Shown here one piece after another: positions 38,046 to 46,447 of a stretch of 64,000 nt of DNA. Position 1 is the first letter of the stretch; each line of letters begins with the position of its first letter. A model generated the notes under the pieces. The model saw only the letters and a program-made list of their open reading frames with translations, did not search any database and was not told where the DNA came from. The position numbers were made by a program, and so were the translations under genes. The stretch comes from Psychromonas sp. 14N.309.X.WAT.B.A12. Its GTDB lineage: Bacteria; Pseudomonadota; Gammaproteobacteria; Enterobacterales; Psychromonadaceae. Where the stretch lies: positions 186,001-250,000 of the forward strand of contig NZ_JAPNXS010000006.1 of NCBI RefSeq assembly GCF_030397575.1, read 5' to 3'.

Positions 38046-38523
38046 CGTTTTTAGCTCCAATTGTCTATCATAAAATCTACACACTCCTTGTTTATTAAGA
38101 CTTCCTAGCCAATCCCCTTATTGGTATCTGAAACACCAAATAATAAAAGTCAGGGTAATATTGCCTAGCATTAAACAGCAGTAAGTATTTTATACGCCAA
38201 ATCAAACATGAACAAAAATGATTAATATTCAAATAAACATGAAAATAACTAATAAACAAAAATTAACGTGATTAACAACGATAAAACAGAACTGAGTACA
38301 ACACCTTTGTAAGATTGGATAGTGTTGGGCTTTTCTTTAATGAATTTTCTGATGTCATGTAACGCAGGAAACAATAGGCATTGAGAAAAATGTATCCTTT
38401 GCCCTCAAAACGTTATATTAAAAATGGACCTATTATTTGATACTTTTTCAAAATACGGCTCAACTGGTTTATATTGGATCATTATTGTAAGCCGTATTAA
38501 GCAGATAACTACAGGACAACTAT
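38046..38523. other. Divergent intergenic region mesX - thioredoxin-like gene
   Basis: 478 AT-rich bases with both promoters. I see no clear MetJ box (AGACGTCT), MetR site or riboswitch-like structure. Nothing else can be supported. Confidence 0.5.
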
Positions 38524-38865
38524 ATGGACAAGCATCAACTTGGCTTTCAACCTGAATATCAAGAAGAAACCATTACCTTTACTGAAGTAAGCGAATTGCT
38601 AGGCCTTACTTTACTTGAATTTGGAGCACCCTGGTGTCCACATTGCCAATTGGGTAGTGAATTAATCAAAGAGGCTTTTGCAGAGGATACTAAATATAGT
38701 CGATTAAGGCATATCAAAGTCTTTGACGGGAAAGGTAAACAACTGGGCCGCGCTTTTAAGGTCAAGCTATGGCCGACCTTCATTTTATTAAAAGATGGTG
38801 ATGAGGTTGCCCGTTTGATTCGCCCAACAGAGTCACAGTCTCTACAGCTATTTTTAAACAAATAA
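38524..38865 (+). CDS. Thioredoxin family protein
   Basis: 113 residues, thioredoxin fold without signal peptide, so cytosolic. The active site reads APWCPHCQ (about residues 37-44), with CPHC rather than the usual CGPC of thioredoxin. The cis-proline is in LWPTFILL. CPHC is the DsbA-type dipeptide and may give a more oxidising potential, but this is inference. AGGA precedes the ATG. It is monocistronic between two long gaps; a link to the ribonucleotide reductase genes downstream is possible but not shown. Confidence 0.85.
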   Translation: MDKHQLGFQPEYQEETITFTEVSELLGLTLLEFGAPWCPHCQLGSELIKEAFAEDTKYSRLRHIKVFDGKGKQLGRAFKVKLWPTFILLKDGDEVARLIRPTESQSLQLFLNK

Positions 38866-39354
38866 TAGATGCAGAATTTAATAGTCTTCGAAAGCAATTA
38901 CAGGCTTAAAATTGATTATTAATCAGGAAGTACATAGATAAAGCTAATAATCTTGGTTTAATAAGGTTTCCTATCACCTTTATATTAGCTCTTTAAGGGT
39001 GAGCTTATCTTGCATAACCACACTTTTTCTAAGCACTTTTGTTGCTTAAAACCCATTTATTTTAATCTTATTAATGCCCGCTAAAAGTAAGTGTATTTTA
39101 GTAAAGAAAAGCCATATAACACTCACATTTTGGTAGATAGTTTAAGCCTATAATTAAGTGCCAAATACAACAAAAAAAACGATGAAAAAAGATAATAAAA
39201 ACATGAACAAGTTCTAAGTTTATAAAAAAGCTATTTCTCCCTCAAATAATTTTCTGTGAAAAAAAAAGCTAAAATAATGTTTGCATTTCCTATAAAACAG
39301 AGCTGAACTGAAACCATTTGTTAGTGACTACTAACCAACTTAAATCATCTCTAT

Positions 39355-39375
39355 TTGTCCACAATTTTATCCACT
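39355..39375. promoter_or_regulatory. Two DnaA-like boxes upstream of nrdA
   Basis: TTGTCCACA (39355-39363) and TTATCCACT (39367-39375) each differ by one base from TTATNCACA and lie 12 bases apart in the same orientation. DnaA boxes are known regulators of the E. coli nrdAB promoter, so a cell-cycle link is plausible. Confidence 0.6.
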
Positions 39376-39411
39376 AATTTAACAAAACTTATCCCTTGAA
39401 AAATTCTCAAA

Positions 39412-39459
39412 AAGCTTTATCTTGTGTCTCTTCTTTTAAAGCAACACTACATCTTGTGT
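39412..39459. promoter_or_regulatory. Pair of NrdR boxes upstream of nrdA
   Basis: ACACTACATCTTGTGT (39444-39459) matches the NrdR palindrome ACACWATATATWGTGT at 14 of 16 positions. A second site, AAGCTTTATCTTGTGT (39412-39427), matches 12 of 16. Start-to-start spacing is 32 bases, about three helix turns, as usual for NrdR pairs. NrdR represses ribonucleotide reductase genes when dATP is high. Confidence 0.75.
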
Positions 39460-39545
39460 TTTATTTGAACAACACACACTAGAGTAAAGACAGCCTAAAT
39501 AGCTAACATCTTTACTCTACTAACATCAAGCAAAGGCCTCTAAAA

Positions 39546-41816
39546 ATGAATAAAAACCTGTCTGTCACTAAGCGTAATGGGAAAAAAGAACCCATTGACC
39601 TTGATAAAATCCATCGCGTCATTACATGGGCAGCAGAAGGTTTAAACAACGTTTCAGTATCTCAGGTAGAGTTAAACTCTCATATTCAATTTTATGATGG
39701 TATTCGTACTGACGATATCCATGAAACGATCATTAAAGCCGCTGCTGATTTAATCTCTGAAGAGTCGCCAGATTACCAATATCTTGCTGCACATTTAGCA
39801 GTATTCCACTTACGTAAACGCGCTTACCAACGCTTTACACCACCAAGTGTATTCGAACACGTGAGTAAGATGGTTTCTAAAGGTAAATATGATGAACATT
39901 TACTAGAAGATTACACTAAGCAAGAGTTTGAAGAGATGGATCAATTTATTGATCACTCTCGTGATTTAAATTTCTCTTATGCAGCAGTAAAACAGCTGGA
40001 AGGTAAATACCTAGTACAGAACCGTGTAAGTGGTGAAATCTACGAAAGTGCACAGTTCTTATACCTAATGGTAGCGGCATGTTTATTCTCTGATTACGAT
40101 AAAGAAACTCGTTTAGATTATATTAAGCGTTTTTACGATGCGACGTCATTATTTAAGATTTCATTACCGACACCGATCATGTCTGGTGTGCGTACTCCGA
40201 CTCGTCAATTCAGCTCATGTGTATTAATTGAGACAGGCGATAGCCTAGACTCTATCAATGCAACGTCTAGCGCCATTGTTAAATACGTATCACAACGTGC
40301 TGGTATTGGTATTAATGCGGGCCGTATTCGTGCGATGGGCAGTAATATTCGTGGTGGTGAAGCTTACCACACGGGTTGTATTCCATTTTACAAACACTTC
40401 CAAACGGCTGTTAAATCTTGTTCACAAGGTGGCGTTCGTGGTGGTGCAGCAACTGTCTTCTACCCGATTTGGCACTTAGAAGTTGAATCATTACTGGTAT
40501 TGAAAAATAACCGTGGTATTGAATCAAACCGTGTTCGTCACCTTGATTACGGTGTACAACTTGGTCGTTTATTCTACCAACGCTTAATCGACAAAAAAGA
40601 GATCACACTATTCAGCCCTTCTGATACACCAGGGTTATACGATGCTTTCTTTGAAGACCAAGATGAGTTTGAGCGTTTATACCACCTATATGAAGCTGAT
40701 GAGTCAATCCGTAAGAGCTCAATTCCTGCGGTAGAGTTATTCTCTCTATTGATGCAAGAGCGTGCAAGTACAGGCCGTATTTACATTCAGAATGTTGACC
40801 ACTGTAATACACACAGTCCATTTGACAGTAAAGTAGCACCTGTACGCCAAAGTAACTTATGTTTAGAGATTGCGTTACCAACTAAACCATTAACGCATAT
40901 TAAAGATGAAGAAGGTGAAATCGCCCTTTGTACTTTATCTGCGATTAACTTAGGGGCAATTGAGTCATTAGATGAAATTGAAGAGTTATCAGAGCTTGCA
41001 GTAAGAGCACTGGATAACCTGTTAGATTACCAAGATTACCCAATTCTTGCGGCTGAAAAAAGCAGCATGAGCCGTCGTACTCTAGGTATAGGTGTAATCA
41101 ACTACGCTTACTACTTAGCGAAAAACGGCGTGAAATACTCTGACGGTAGTGCAAATAACCTAACGCATAGAGCATTTGAAGCAATTCAATACTACCTATT
41201 GAAAGCATCAAACAAGTTAGCTAAAGAACGTGGTGCTTGTGAGAAGTTTCATGAGACACGTTACTCACAAGGTATTTTACCGTTAGATAACTACAAAAAA
41301 TCGTTAGATGCAATTTGTGACGAAGGTTACCACTTAGATTGGGAGCAATTGCGCGCAGACATCGTTAAAGATGGTTTACGTAACTCAACCTTATCTGCCT
41401 TGATGCCTTCTGAAACATCAAGCCAAATTTCAAATGCAACTAACGGTATTGAGCCTCCACGTGGTTTCATTAGTGTTAAAGCGAGTAAAGATGGTATTTT
41501 GAAACAGGTTGTACCTGAATTTGATAAATACAAAGATCAATACGAATTATTATGGAGCATTCCAAATAATAAAGGTTATTTAGAACTAGTAGGTATCATG
41601 CAGAAGTTTGTTGATCAAGCTATCTCAGCAAATACAAACTATGATCCAAAACGTTTTGATGACGGTAAAGTACCAATGACGATTCTACTTAAAGACCTAT
41701 TAATGGCTTACAAGATGGGATTAAAAACACTGTACTACCATAATACACGCGATGGTGCAGATGATGAAAAAGTCATCGAAGATGATGGTTGTGCGGGCGG
41801 TGCTTGTAAAATATAA
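39546..41816 (+). CDS. nrdA: Class Ia ribonucleotide reductase, alpha subunit
   Basis: 756 residues (E. coli 761). It reduces ribonucleoside diphosphates to deoxy forms with NrdB. The N-terminal ATP cone (about residues 5-95, dATP activity site) is followed by the 10-stranded barrel with FSSCVLI (first redox Cys), SNLCLEIALP (Asn, Cys and Glu of the radical site) and IALCTLSAINL (second redox Cys). The C-terminal CAGGACKI holds the swinging Cys pair. Unlike the usual order, nrdB does not follow: a terminator and a seven-gene operon intervene. Confidence 0.98.
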   Translation: MNKNLSVTKRNGKKEPIDLDKIHRVITWAAEGLNNVSVSQVELNSHIQFYDGIRTDDIHETIIKAAADLISEESPDYQYLAAHLAVFHLRKRAYQRFTPPSVFEHVSKMVSKGKYDEHLLEDYTKQEFEEMDQFIDHSRDLNFSYAAVKQLEGKYLVQNRVSGEIYESAQFLYLMVAACLFSDYDKETRLDYIKRFYDATSLFKISLPTPIMSGVRTPTRQFSSCVLIETGDSLDSINATSSAIVKYVSQRAGIGINAGRIRAMGSNIRGGEAYHTGCIPFYKHFQTAVKSCSQGGVRGGAATVFYPIWHLEVESLLVLKNNRGIESNRVRHLDYGVQLGRLFYQRLIDKKEITLFSPSDTPGLYDAFFEDQDEFERLYHLYEADESIRKSSIPAVELFSLLMQERASTGRIYIQNVDHCNTHSPFDSKVAPVRQSNLCLEIALPTKPLTHIKDEEGEIALCTLSAINLGAIESLDEIEELSELAVRALDNLLDYQDYPILAAEKSSMSRRTLGIGVINYAYYLAKNGVKYSDGSANNLTHRAFEAIQYYLLKASNKLAKERGACEKFHETRYSQGILPLDNYKKSLDAICDEGYHLDWEQLRADIVKDGLRNSTLSALMPSETSSQISNATNGIEPPRGFISVKASKDGILKQVVPEFDKYKDQYELLWSIPNNKGYLELVGIMQKFVDQAISANTNYDPKRFDDGKVPMTILLKDLLMAYKMGLKTLYYHNTRDGADDEKVIEDDGCAGGACKI

Positions 41817-42178
41817 AATATAGAAATTTAATAATAATTCTATAAATCAAAAGGATGCCTCAAGGCATCCTTTTTTTTTTTGCTAAAAAACATCTTTTAT
41901 TTTTTGCATATTTGATAATCTCTCCTAAAGTAAATATACCTACAATTAAATACAAGCATTATTCACCCTTCATTACCCGCTTTTAAAAATTAATTGTAAT
42001 TATTTAAATAATTAAGAAATTAAATTAAATCTTCTCGGGTCTTGGTATGGGAGCTTTAAATAATGACGACATAAATTATTGCTCACACATACTAATAACG
42101 GACAACAACCCGCTTTTAATGCTTAGCAAGGACCATTTTTAAAGCATTAATGCGCATTGATATAAAGGCTAATAAACT
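41817..42178. other. Intergenic region between nrdA and the TVP38-reductase operon
   Basis: 362 bases holding the nrdA terminator, then AT-rich sequence. An inverted repeat TTAATGCTT (42116-42124) / AAGCATTAA (42142-42150) lies 29 bases before the operon start and could be an operator or a hairpin in the 5' leader. Confidence 0.5.
41850..41880 (+). terminator. Strong terminator after nrdA
   Basis: Stem AAAGGATGCC / GGCATCCTTT with loop TCAA, followed by a run of T. It lies 33 bases after the stop and separates nrdA from the next operon. Confidence 0.92.
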
Positions 42179-44332
42179 ATGTTAAAAAAGATCGTACTCT
42201 TGATACTAGCAATCGGATTAATAGGGTTGTTTTTCCACTTCAACCTACACCAATTGCTCACCCTTGAAGGGTTAAAAGGTTCAATGGATCAGTTCACTTC
42301 ATTACGTGAACAATCACCTGCTTTAGTGATTGGTGGTTTCTTTATTTTATATGTATTAGTGACTGCATTAGCATTGCCAGGTGCCGCTATTTTGACCTTA
42401 GCAGCAGGCGCACTGTTTGGTTTATTTGAAGGCTTAATCATTGCTTCATTTGCTTCTAGTATTGGTGCGCTGTGTTCGTTCTTAGTTTCACGCTACTTAT
42501 TACGTGATTCGCTGAAACAACGTTTTCCAGAACGTTTATCAGCTATTGATGAAGGGATCAAAAAAGAAGGTGCATTTTACTTATTCACTTTACGTTTAGT
42601 ACCTATCTTCCCATTCTTCCTAATCAATCTATTAATGGGTGTGACAGCACTTAAATCTTGGACTTTCTACTGGGTAAGCCAAATCGGTATGTTAGCTGGA
42701 ACCTTTATCTTCGTGAATGCAGGTACGCAACTAGCTAAAATCGATAGCCTGTCAGGTATCTTATCTTTTGGTTTAATCATCTCATTTGTTTTACTCGGTA
42801 TATTCCCACTTATTGCAAAAGGTATTGTTAATATGATTAAAAAACGTCAAGTCTATAAAAAATGGACTAAACCAGCTAAGTTTGACCGTAACATGGTTGT
42901 TATTGGTGCAGGCGCAGGCGGTCTAGTAACAAGTTACATTGCAGCAGCTGTTAAAGCTAAAGTAACTTTGGTTGAAGCCGGTGAAATGGGTGGTGACTGT
43001 CTAAACTATGGTTGTGTACCAAGTAAAGCCATCATCAAAAGCGCAAAAATTGCAGAGCAAATTAGAAATGCACACCATTACGGTTTAGAAGATACAACAC
43101 CGCAATTTTCATTCAAAAAAGTAATGGAGCGTGTACATCAAGTTGTTGCTGACGTTGCACCGCATGACAGTGTTGAACGTTACACTGATTTAGGTGTAGA
43201 AGTAGAAAAAGGTTACGCAAAAATTCTTGACCCTTGGACAGTAGAAATTAGCTACGAAGATGGTACTAAAAAGAAATTAACGACTCGTACTATTGTTATC
43301 GCAACTGGAGCTCGCCCATTTGTTCCACCACTACCAGGTATCGAAGAAACAGGTTATGTTACTAGTGATACGTTATGGACTGAGTTCGCTAAATTAGAAA
43401 CACCACCAGAGAAACTAGTGGTATTAGGCGGTGGTCCAATCGGTTCTGAATTAGCACAAAGCTTCGCTCGCTTAGGCTCGAACGTTACACAAATTGAGAT
43501 GGCAGAGCGCATCATGATCAAAGAAGATCTTGAGGTGTCTGAATTCGCTACCGAGTCATTAAAAGAGAGTGGCGTAAACATCTTAACCTCGCATCAAGCA
43601 TTACGTTGTGAAACAAAAGATGGTAAGAAATTTATCATTGTTAAACACAACGAAGAAGAGATTGAAATTGAATATGACCAATTATTATGTGCTGTAGGTC
43701 GTAGTGCACGTTTAACTGGTTACGGCTTAGAAGAACTTGGTATCGAAACTAACCGTACTATCGTTACCAACGAGTACTTAGAAACACTTTACCCTAACAT
43801 TTTTGCTGCTGGTGATATTGTTGGTCCTTACCAATTCACACATGTCGCTGCCCATCAAGGTTGGTACGCTGCAGTGAATGGTCTATTTGGTAACTTGAAG
43901 AAGTTTAAAGTGGATTACCGAGTAATTCCATGGACTACCTTTATCGACCCAGAAGTAGCACGTGTTGGTATTAATGAAGATGAAGCAAAACAAAAAGGTA
44001 TTGATTACGAAATCACTCGCTTTGATTTTGAAGAACTAGACCGAGCGATCACAGACAGCGCAACCAAAGGTTTCATCAAAGTCATTACACCAAAAGGTAA
44101 AGATAAGATCTTAGGTGTGACGATTGTTTCTGAACATGCCGGAGACTTAATTGCTGAGTTTGTATTAGCAATGAAACACGGTTTAGGTCTAAACAAAATA
44201 TTAGGTACGATCCACAGTTACCCAACATGGGCTGAAGGTAATAAGTACGCAGCTGGTGAATGGAAGCGAAATCATGCGCCACAAACGGTTCTAAATTGGT
44301 TAGAGAAATACCATACATGGAGACGCGGCTAA
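42179..44332 (+). CDS. TVP38/TMEM64 membrane domain fused to a flavin disulfide reductase
   Basis: 717 residues, two proteins in one. Residues 1-225 are a TVP38/DedA-like (VTT) membrane domain with about six helices and the family core LALPGAAILTLAAGALFG; this fold is linked to lipid scrambling and membrane homeostasis. From residue 239 a complete pyridine-nucleotide disulfide oxidoreductase follows: FAD site VVIGAGAGGL, redox pair C274/C279 in GGDCLNYGCVPSK, NAD(P) site VVLGGGPIGSELAQSF, FAD contact FAAGDIVG and C-terminal HSYPTWAE, the active-site His-Glu. It lacks the N-terminal metal-binding domain and C-terminal Cys pair of MerA. It is first in the operon; the next gene overlaps by one base. 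Substrate unknown. Confidence 0.9.
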   Translation: MLKKIVLLILAIGLIGLFFHFNLHQLLTLEGLKGSMDQFTSLREQSPALVIGGFFILYVLVTALALPGAAILTLAAGALFGLFEGLIIASFASSIGALCSFLVSRYLLRDSLKQRFPERLSAIDEGIKKEGAFYLFTLRLVPIFPFFLINLLMGVTALKSWTFYWVSQIGMLAGTFIFVNAGTQLAKIDSLSGILSFGLIISFVLLGIFPLIAKGIVNMIKKRQVYKKWTKPAKFDRNMVVIGAGAGGLVTSYIAAAVKAKVTLVEAGEMGGDCLNYGCVPSKAIIKSAKIAEQIRNAHHYGLEDTTPQFSFKKVMERVHQVVADVAPHDSVERYTDLGVEVEKGYAKILDPWTVEISYEDGTKKKLTTRTIVIATGARPFVPPLPGIEETGYVTSDTLWTEFAKLETPPEKLVVLGGGPIGSELAQSFARLGSNVTQIEMAERIMIKEDLEVSEFATESLKESGVNILTSHQALRCETKDGKKFIIVKHNEEEIEIEYDQLLCAVGRSARLTGYGLEELGIETNRTIVTNEYLETLYPNIFAAGDIVGPYQFTHVAAHQGWYAAVNGLFGNLKKFKVDYRVIPWTTFIDPEVARVGINEDEAKQKGIDYEITRFDFEELDRAITDSATKGFIKVITPKGKDKILGVTIVSEHAGDLIAEFVLAMKHGLGLNKILGTIHSYPTWAEGNKYAAGEWKRNHAPQTVLNWLEKYHTWRRG

Positions 44333-45180
44333 TGAAATCAGCAATCCAACACACAACCAATAAGGTAAGCGCCCTAGTGCGCTTCACCTTAGGAGCAGCA
44401 ATATTAAGTGGTTCAATGCTCAGCACAGCTTATGCTGAAACCAGCGGCAACTTACACAGTACTTGGACAAATTTATTGGCAGAGCATATTACGCCAGTCA
44501 ACCAAGGCCATAGTACTGCAGTTGATTATGCAGGCTTTAAGCAACAAGAAGATACATTACAAACTTACTTAGATACGTTAGCTGAAACAACACGCACAGA
44601 ATTTGATGGATGGTCAAAAGAGAAGCAATTAGCTTTTTTGATCAATGCTTACAATGCATGGACAGTTGAATTTATCTTAACGAAGTACCCTGACTTAGAT
44701 TCAATTAAAGACTTAGGTAGTTTGTTTAACTCACCATGGGACAAAGAGTTTGTACCATTGTTAGGCAAAACAGTGAGTCTAAATGATATTGAACATGGTC
44801 TCATTCGTGGTAGTGGTCGCTACAACGATCCACGAATCCACTTTGCAGTAAACTGTGCAAGTATTGGTTGCCCAGCACTACGTGAAGAGGCTTATACGGC
44901 GGATAAGTTGGAACAACAATTAACCCAACAAACCGAGCGTTTTTTAACTGATTCAAGCCGTAATTACATTAAAGGTAACAATATCTACCTGTCATCTATT
45001 TTTAAATGGTATGACGAAGATTTTGAAACGGGATTTCGAGGAACGAAATCTATCCAGGGCTTTATAAACTTATATGTTGATGCACTGCAATTAACTGAAG
45101 AGCAACAATCGACACTTAAAAATCAAAAGTTTAAAGTTAAATATTTAGATTATGATTGGAATCTTAATGCTATCCGTTAA
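44332..45180 (+). CDS. DUF547 exported protein
   Basis: 282 residues from the ATG at 44332, which overlaps the previous stop (TAATG) and has GGAG 9 bases upstream. A signal peptide (about residues 1-37, ending AYA) precedes the DUF547 domain: KEKQLAFLINAYNAWTVEFI, RGSGRYNDPRIHFAVNCASIGCPAL and FKWYDEDF. The family is predicted to be periplasmic, with an unknown fold role; the AxNCASxxCP segment is its most conserved part. Its position links the membrane reductase to the ABC importer genes that follow. Confidence 0.88.
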   Translation: MKSAIQHTTNKVSALVRFTLGAAILSGSMLSTAYAETSGNLHSTWTNLLAEHITPVNQGHSTAVDYAGFKQQEDTLQTYLDTLAETTRTEFDGWSKEKQLAFLINAYNAWTVEFILTKYPDLDSIKDLGSLFNSPWDKEFVPLLGKTVSLNDIEHGLIRGSGRYNDPRIHFAVNCASIGCPALREEAYTADKLEQQLTQQTERFLTDSSRNYIKGNNIYLSSIFKWYDEDFETGFRGTKSIQGFINLYVDALQLTEEQQSTLKNQKFKVKYLDYDWNLNAIR

Positions 45181-46447
45181 TAAAATTTGCCAGCATAGTT
45201 TTGCTGGCTTTTATAAAGCACTTTGTTATTTATTACTTCTATTAATACCCCAACAAGCCTTATTTGCCTCGGAGTCGCAGTCTAATGCTGCGGCGATGTG
45301 GGAAAATATTGAAATGCGAGGCACTCAACAGAGTGTCTACTTTCATGCTTGGGGCGGTGATCAGCAAATAAATAATTATATTCAATGGGTTGCTAAGCAA
45401 GTGAAGCAACAATATGACATTGACCTACACCATGTGAAACTCACCGATACCAGTGAAGCGGTAAGCCGGGTGCTCGCTGAAAAATCAGCCAGTAATCACC
45501 GTAACGGTCAAGTTGATTTAGTTTGGATCAACGGAGCCAACTTTGCTTCTATGGCCAAACATAAATTATTAGCCTTAGACTGGGCTGATAAACTCCCTAA
45601 TTTTGCTCTTACTAACCCAGAAAACAACCCAGCCATGACGCGTGACTTTGGTGTACCAACCGAAGGAATGGAAGCTCCCTGGGGACAAGCAGCCCTAACC
45701 TTCTATTATGACAGCCTAAAAGTGGAACAACCTCCACAAACATTAGCAGAATTACTAAGCTGGACAAAACAACACCCTGGTCGATTTACTTACCCTAAAC
45801 CACCTGAATTTTTAGGAATGAGCTTTTTAAAATATGCCTTAATTATTTTAAATGAGAATCAGCCCGATAATATTAAAGATAAACTTTACCAAGCGGCTAC
45901 TCCAGAAAGTGAAGCGCAAACCTTGCCTGCTCTATGGAATTTTTTAGATGAACTACATCCAAACCTATGGCGTCAAGGCCATCATTTCGTTGCTAATGGG
46001 CTGGCCTTACGTCGTTTAAGTGGGGATGGCGAACTGCAAGTTTCCTTTACTTTCTCAGCAGCAGAAATTCCTTCAGCTATTGCACGTTATGATCTACCTG
46101 ATAGCACTCGTAGCTATCGTATGCTTGATGGAAGTTTAAGTAATATTCATTTTGTTGCTATTCCCTATAACTCACCACATTTAGACAGTGCTAAATTAGT
46201 GGCGAACTTCTTACTTAGTCCTAAAGCACAGGCTAAAAAGCAGCAAACTTCAGTATGGGGAGATAGTAGTGTGCTAGATTTATCGCAACTTTCCCCAACA
46301 CAACATGCTTACTTCGATATGACCGAAAAGCGACACTTAAGTGCAAATATCATTAATGTTGATAACACACGCCTATTAAGTGAGTTGCACCCAAGCTGGT
46401 CTGCGGTGATCACTAAGCAATGGCTTGCCCGTTATGGAGTACAATAA
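45167..46447 (+). CDS. ynjB: YnjB-type ABC transporter substrate-binding protein
   Basis: 426 residues. A signal sequence (about residues 1-34, ending FAS) is followed by a type-2 periplasmic binding protein like E. coli YnjB, which belongs to the thiamine/iron/spermidine-like group. Conserved pieces are VDLVWINGANFASM, APWGQAALTFYYD and SLSNIHFVAIP. The frame also has an ATG at 45152; I chose 45167 because GGA lies 8 bases before it. It overlaps the DUF547 gene by 14 bases and its stop overlaps ynjC. The ligand is unknown in any organism I know of. Confidence 0.9.
   Translation: MLSVNKICQHSFAGFYKALCYLLLLLIPQQALFASESQSNAAAMWENIEMRGTQQSVYFHAWGGDQQINNYIQWVAKQVKQQYDIDLHHVKLTDTSEAVSRVLAEKSASNHRNGQVDLVWINGANFASMAKHKLLALDWADKLPNFALTNPENNPAMTRDFGVPTEGMEAPWGQAALTFYYDSLKVEQPPQTLAELLSWTKQHPGRFTYPKPPEFLGMSFLKYALIILNENQPDNIKDKLYQAATPESEAQTLPALWNFLDELHPNLWRQGHHFVANGLALRRLSGDGELQVSFTFSAAEIPSAIARYDLPDSTRSYRMLDGSLSNIHFVAIPYNSPHLDSAKLVANFLLSPKAQAKKQQTSVWGDSSVLDLSQLSPTQHAYFDMTEKRHLSANIINVDNTRLLSELHPSWSAVITKQWLARYGVQ

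Larger units (their letters stand above)
38866..39545. promoter_or_regulatory. Long regulatory region upstream of nrdA
   Basis: 680 bases without a gene, strongly AT-rich. The last 200 bases hold DnaA-like and NrdR-like sites, listed separately. The first 450 bases show only A/T tracts and no recognised element. Confidence 0.6.

Noticed and set aside
38046-38523. MetJ box, MetR site or SAM riboswitch before mesX
   Set aside because: No AGACGTCT-like tandem, no convincing TGAAN5TTCA and no long structured leader could be found by eye.
42179-44332. Mercuric reductase (merA)
   Set aside because: It has the CxxxxC redox pair but lacks the N-terminal metal-binding domain and the C-terminal Cys pair, and no merR, merT or merP is nearby.
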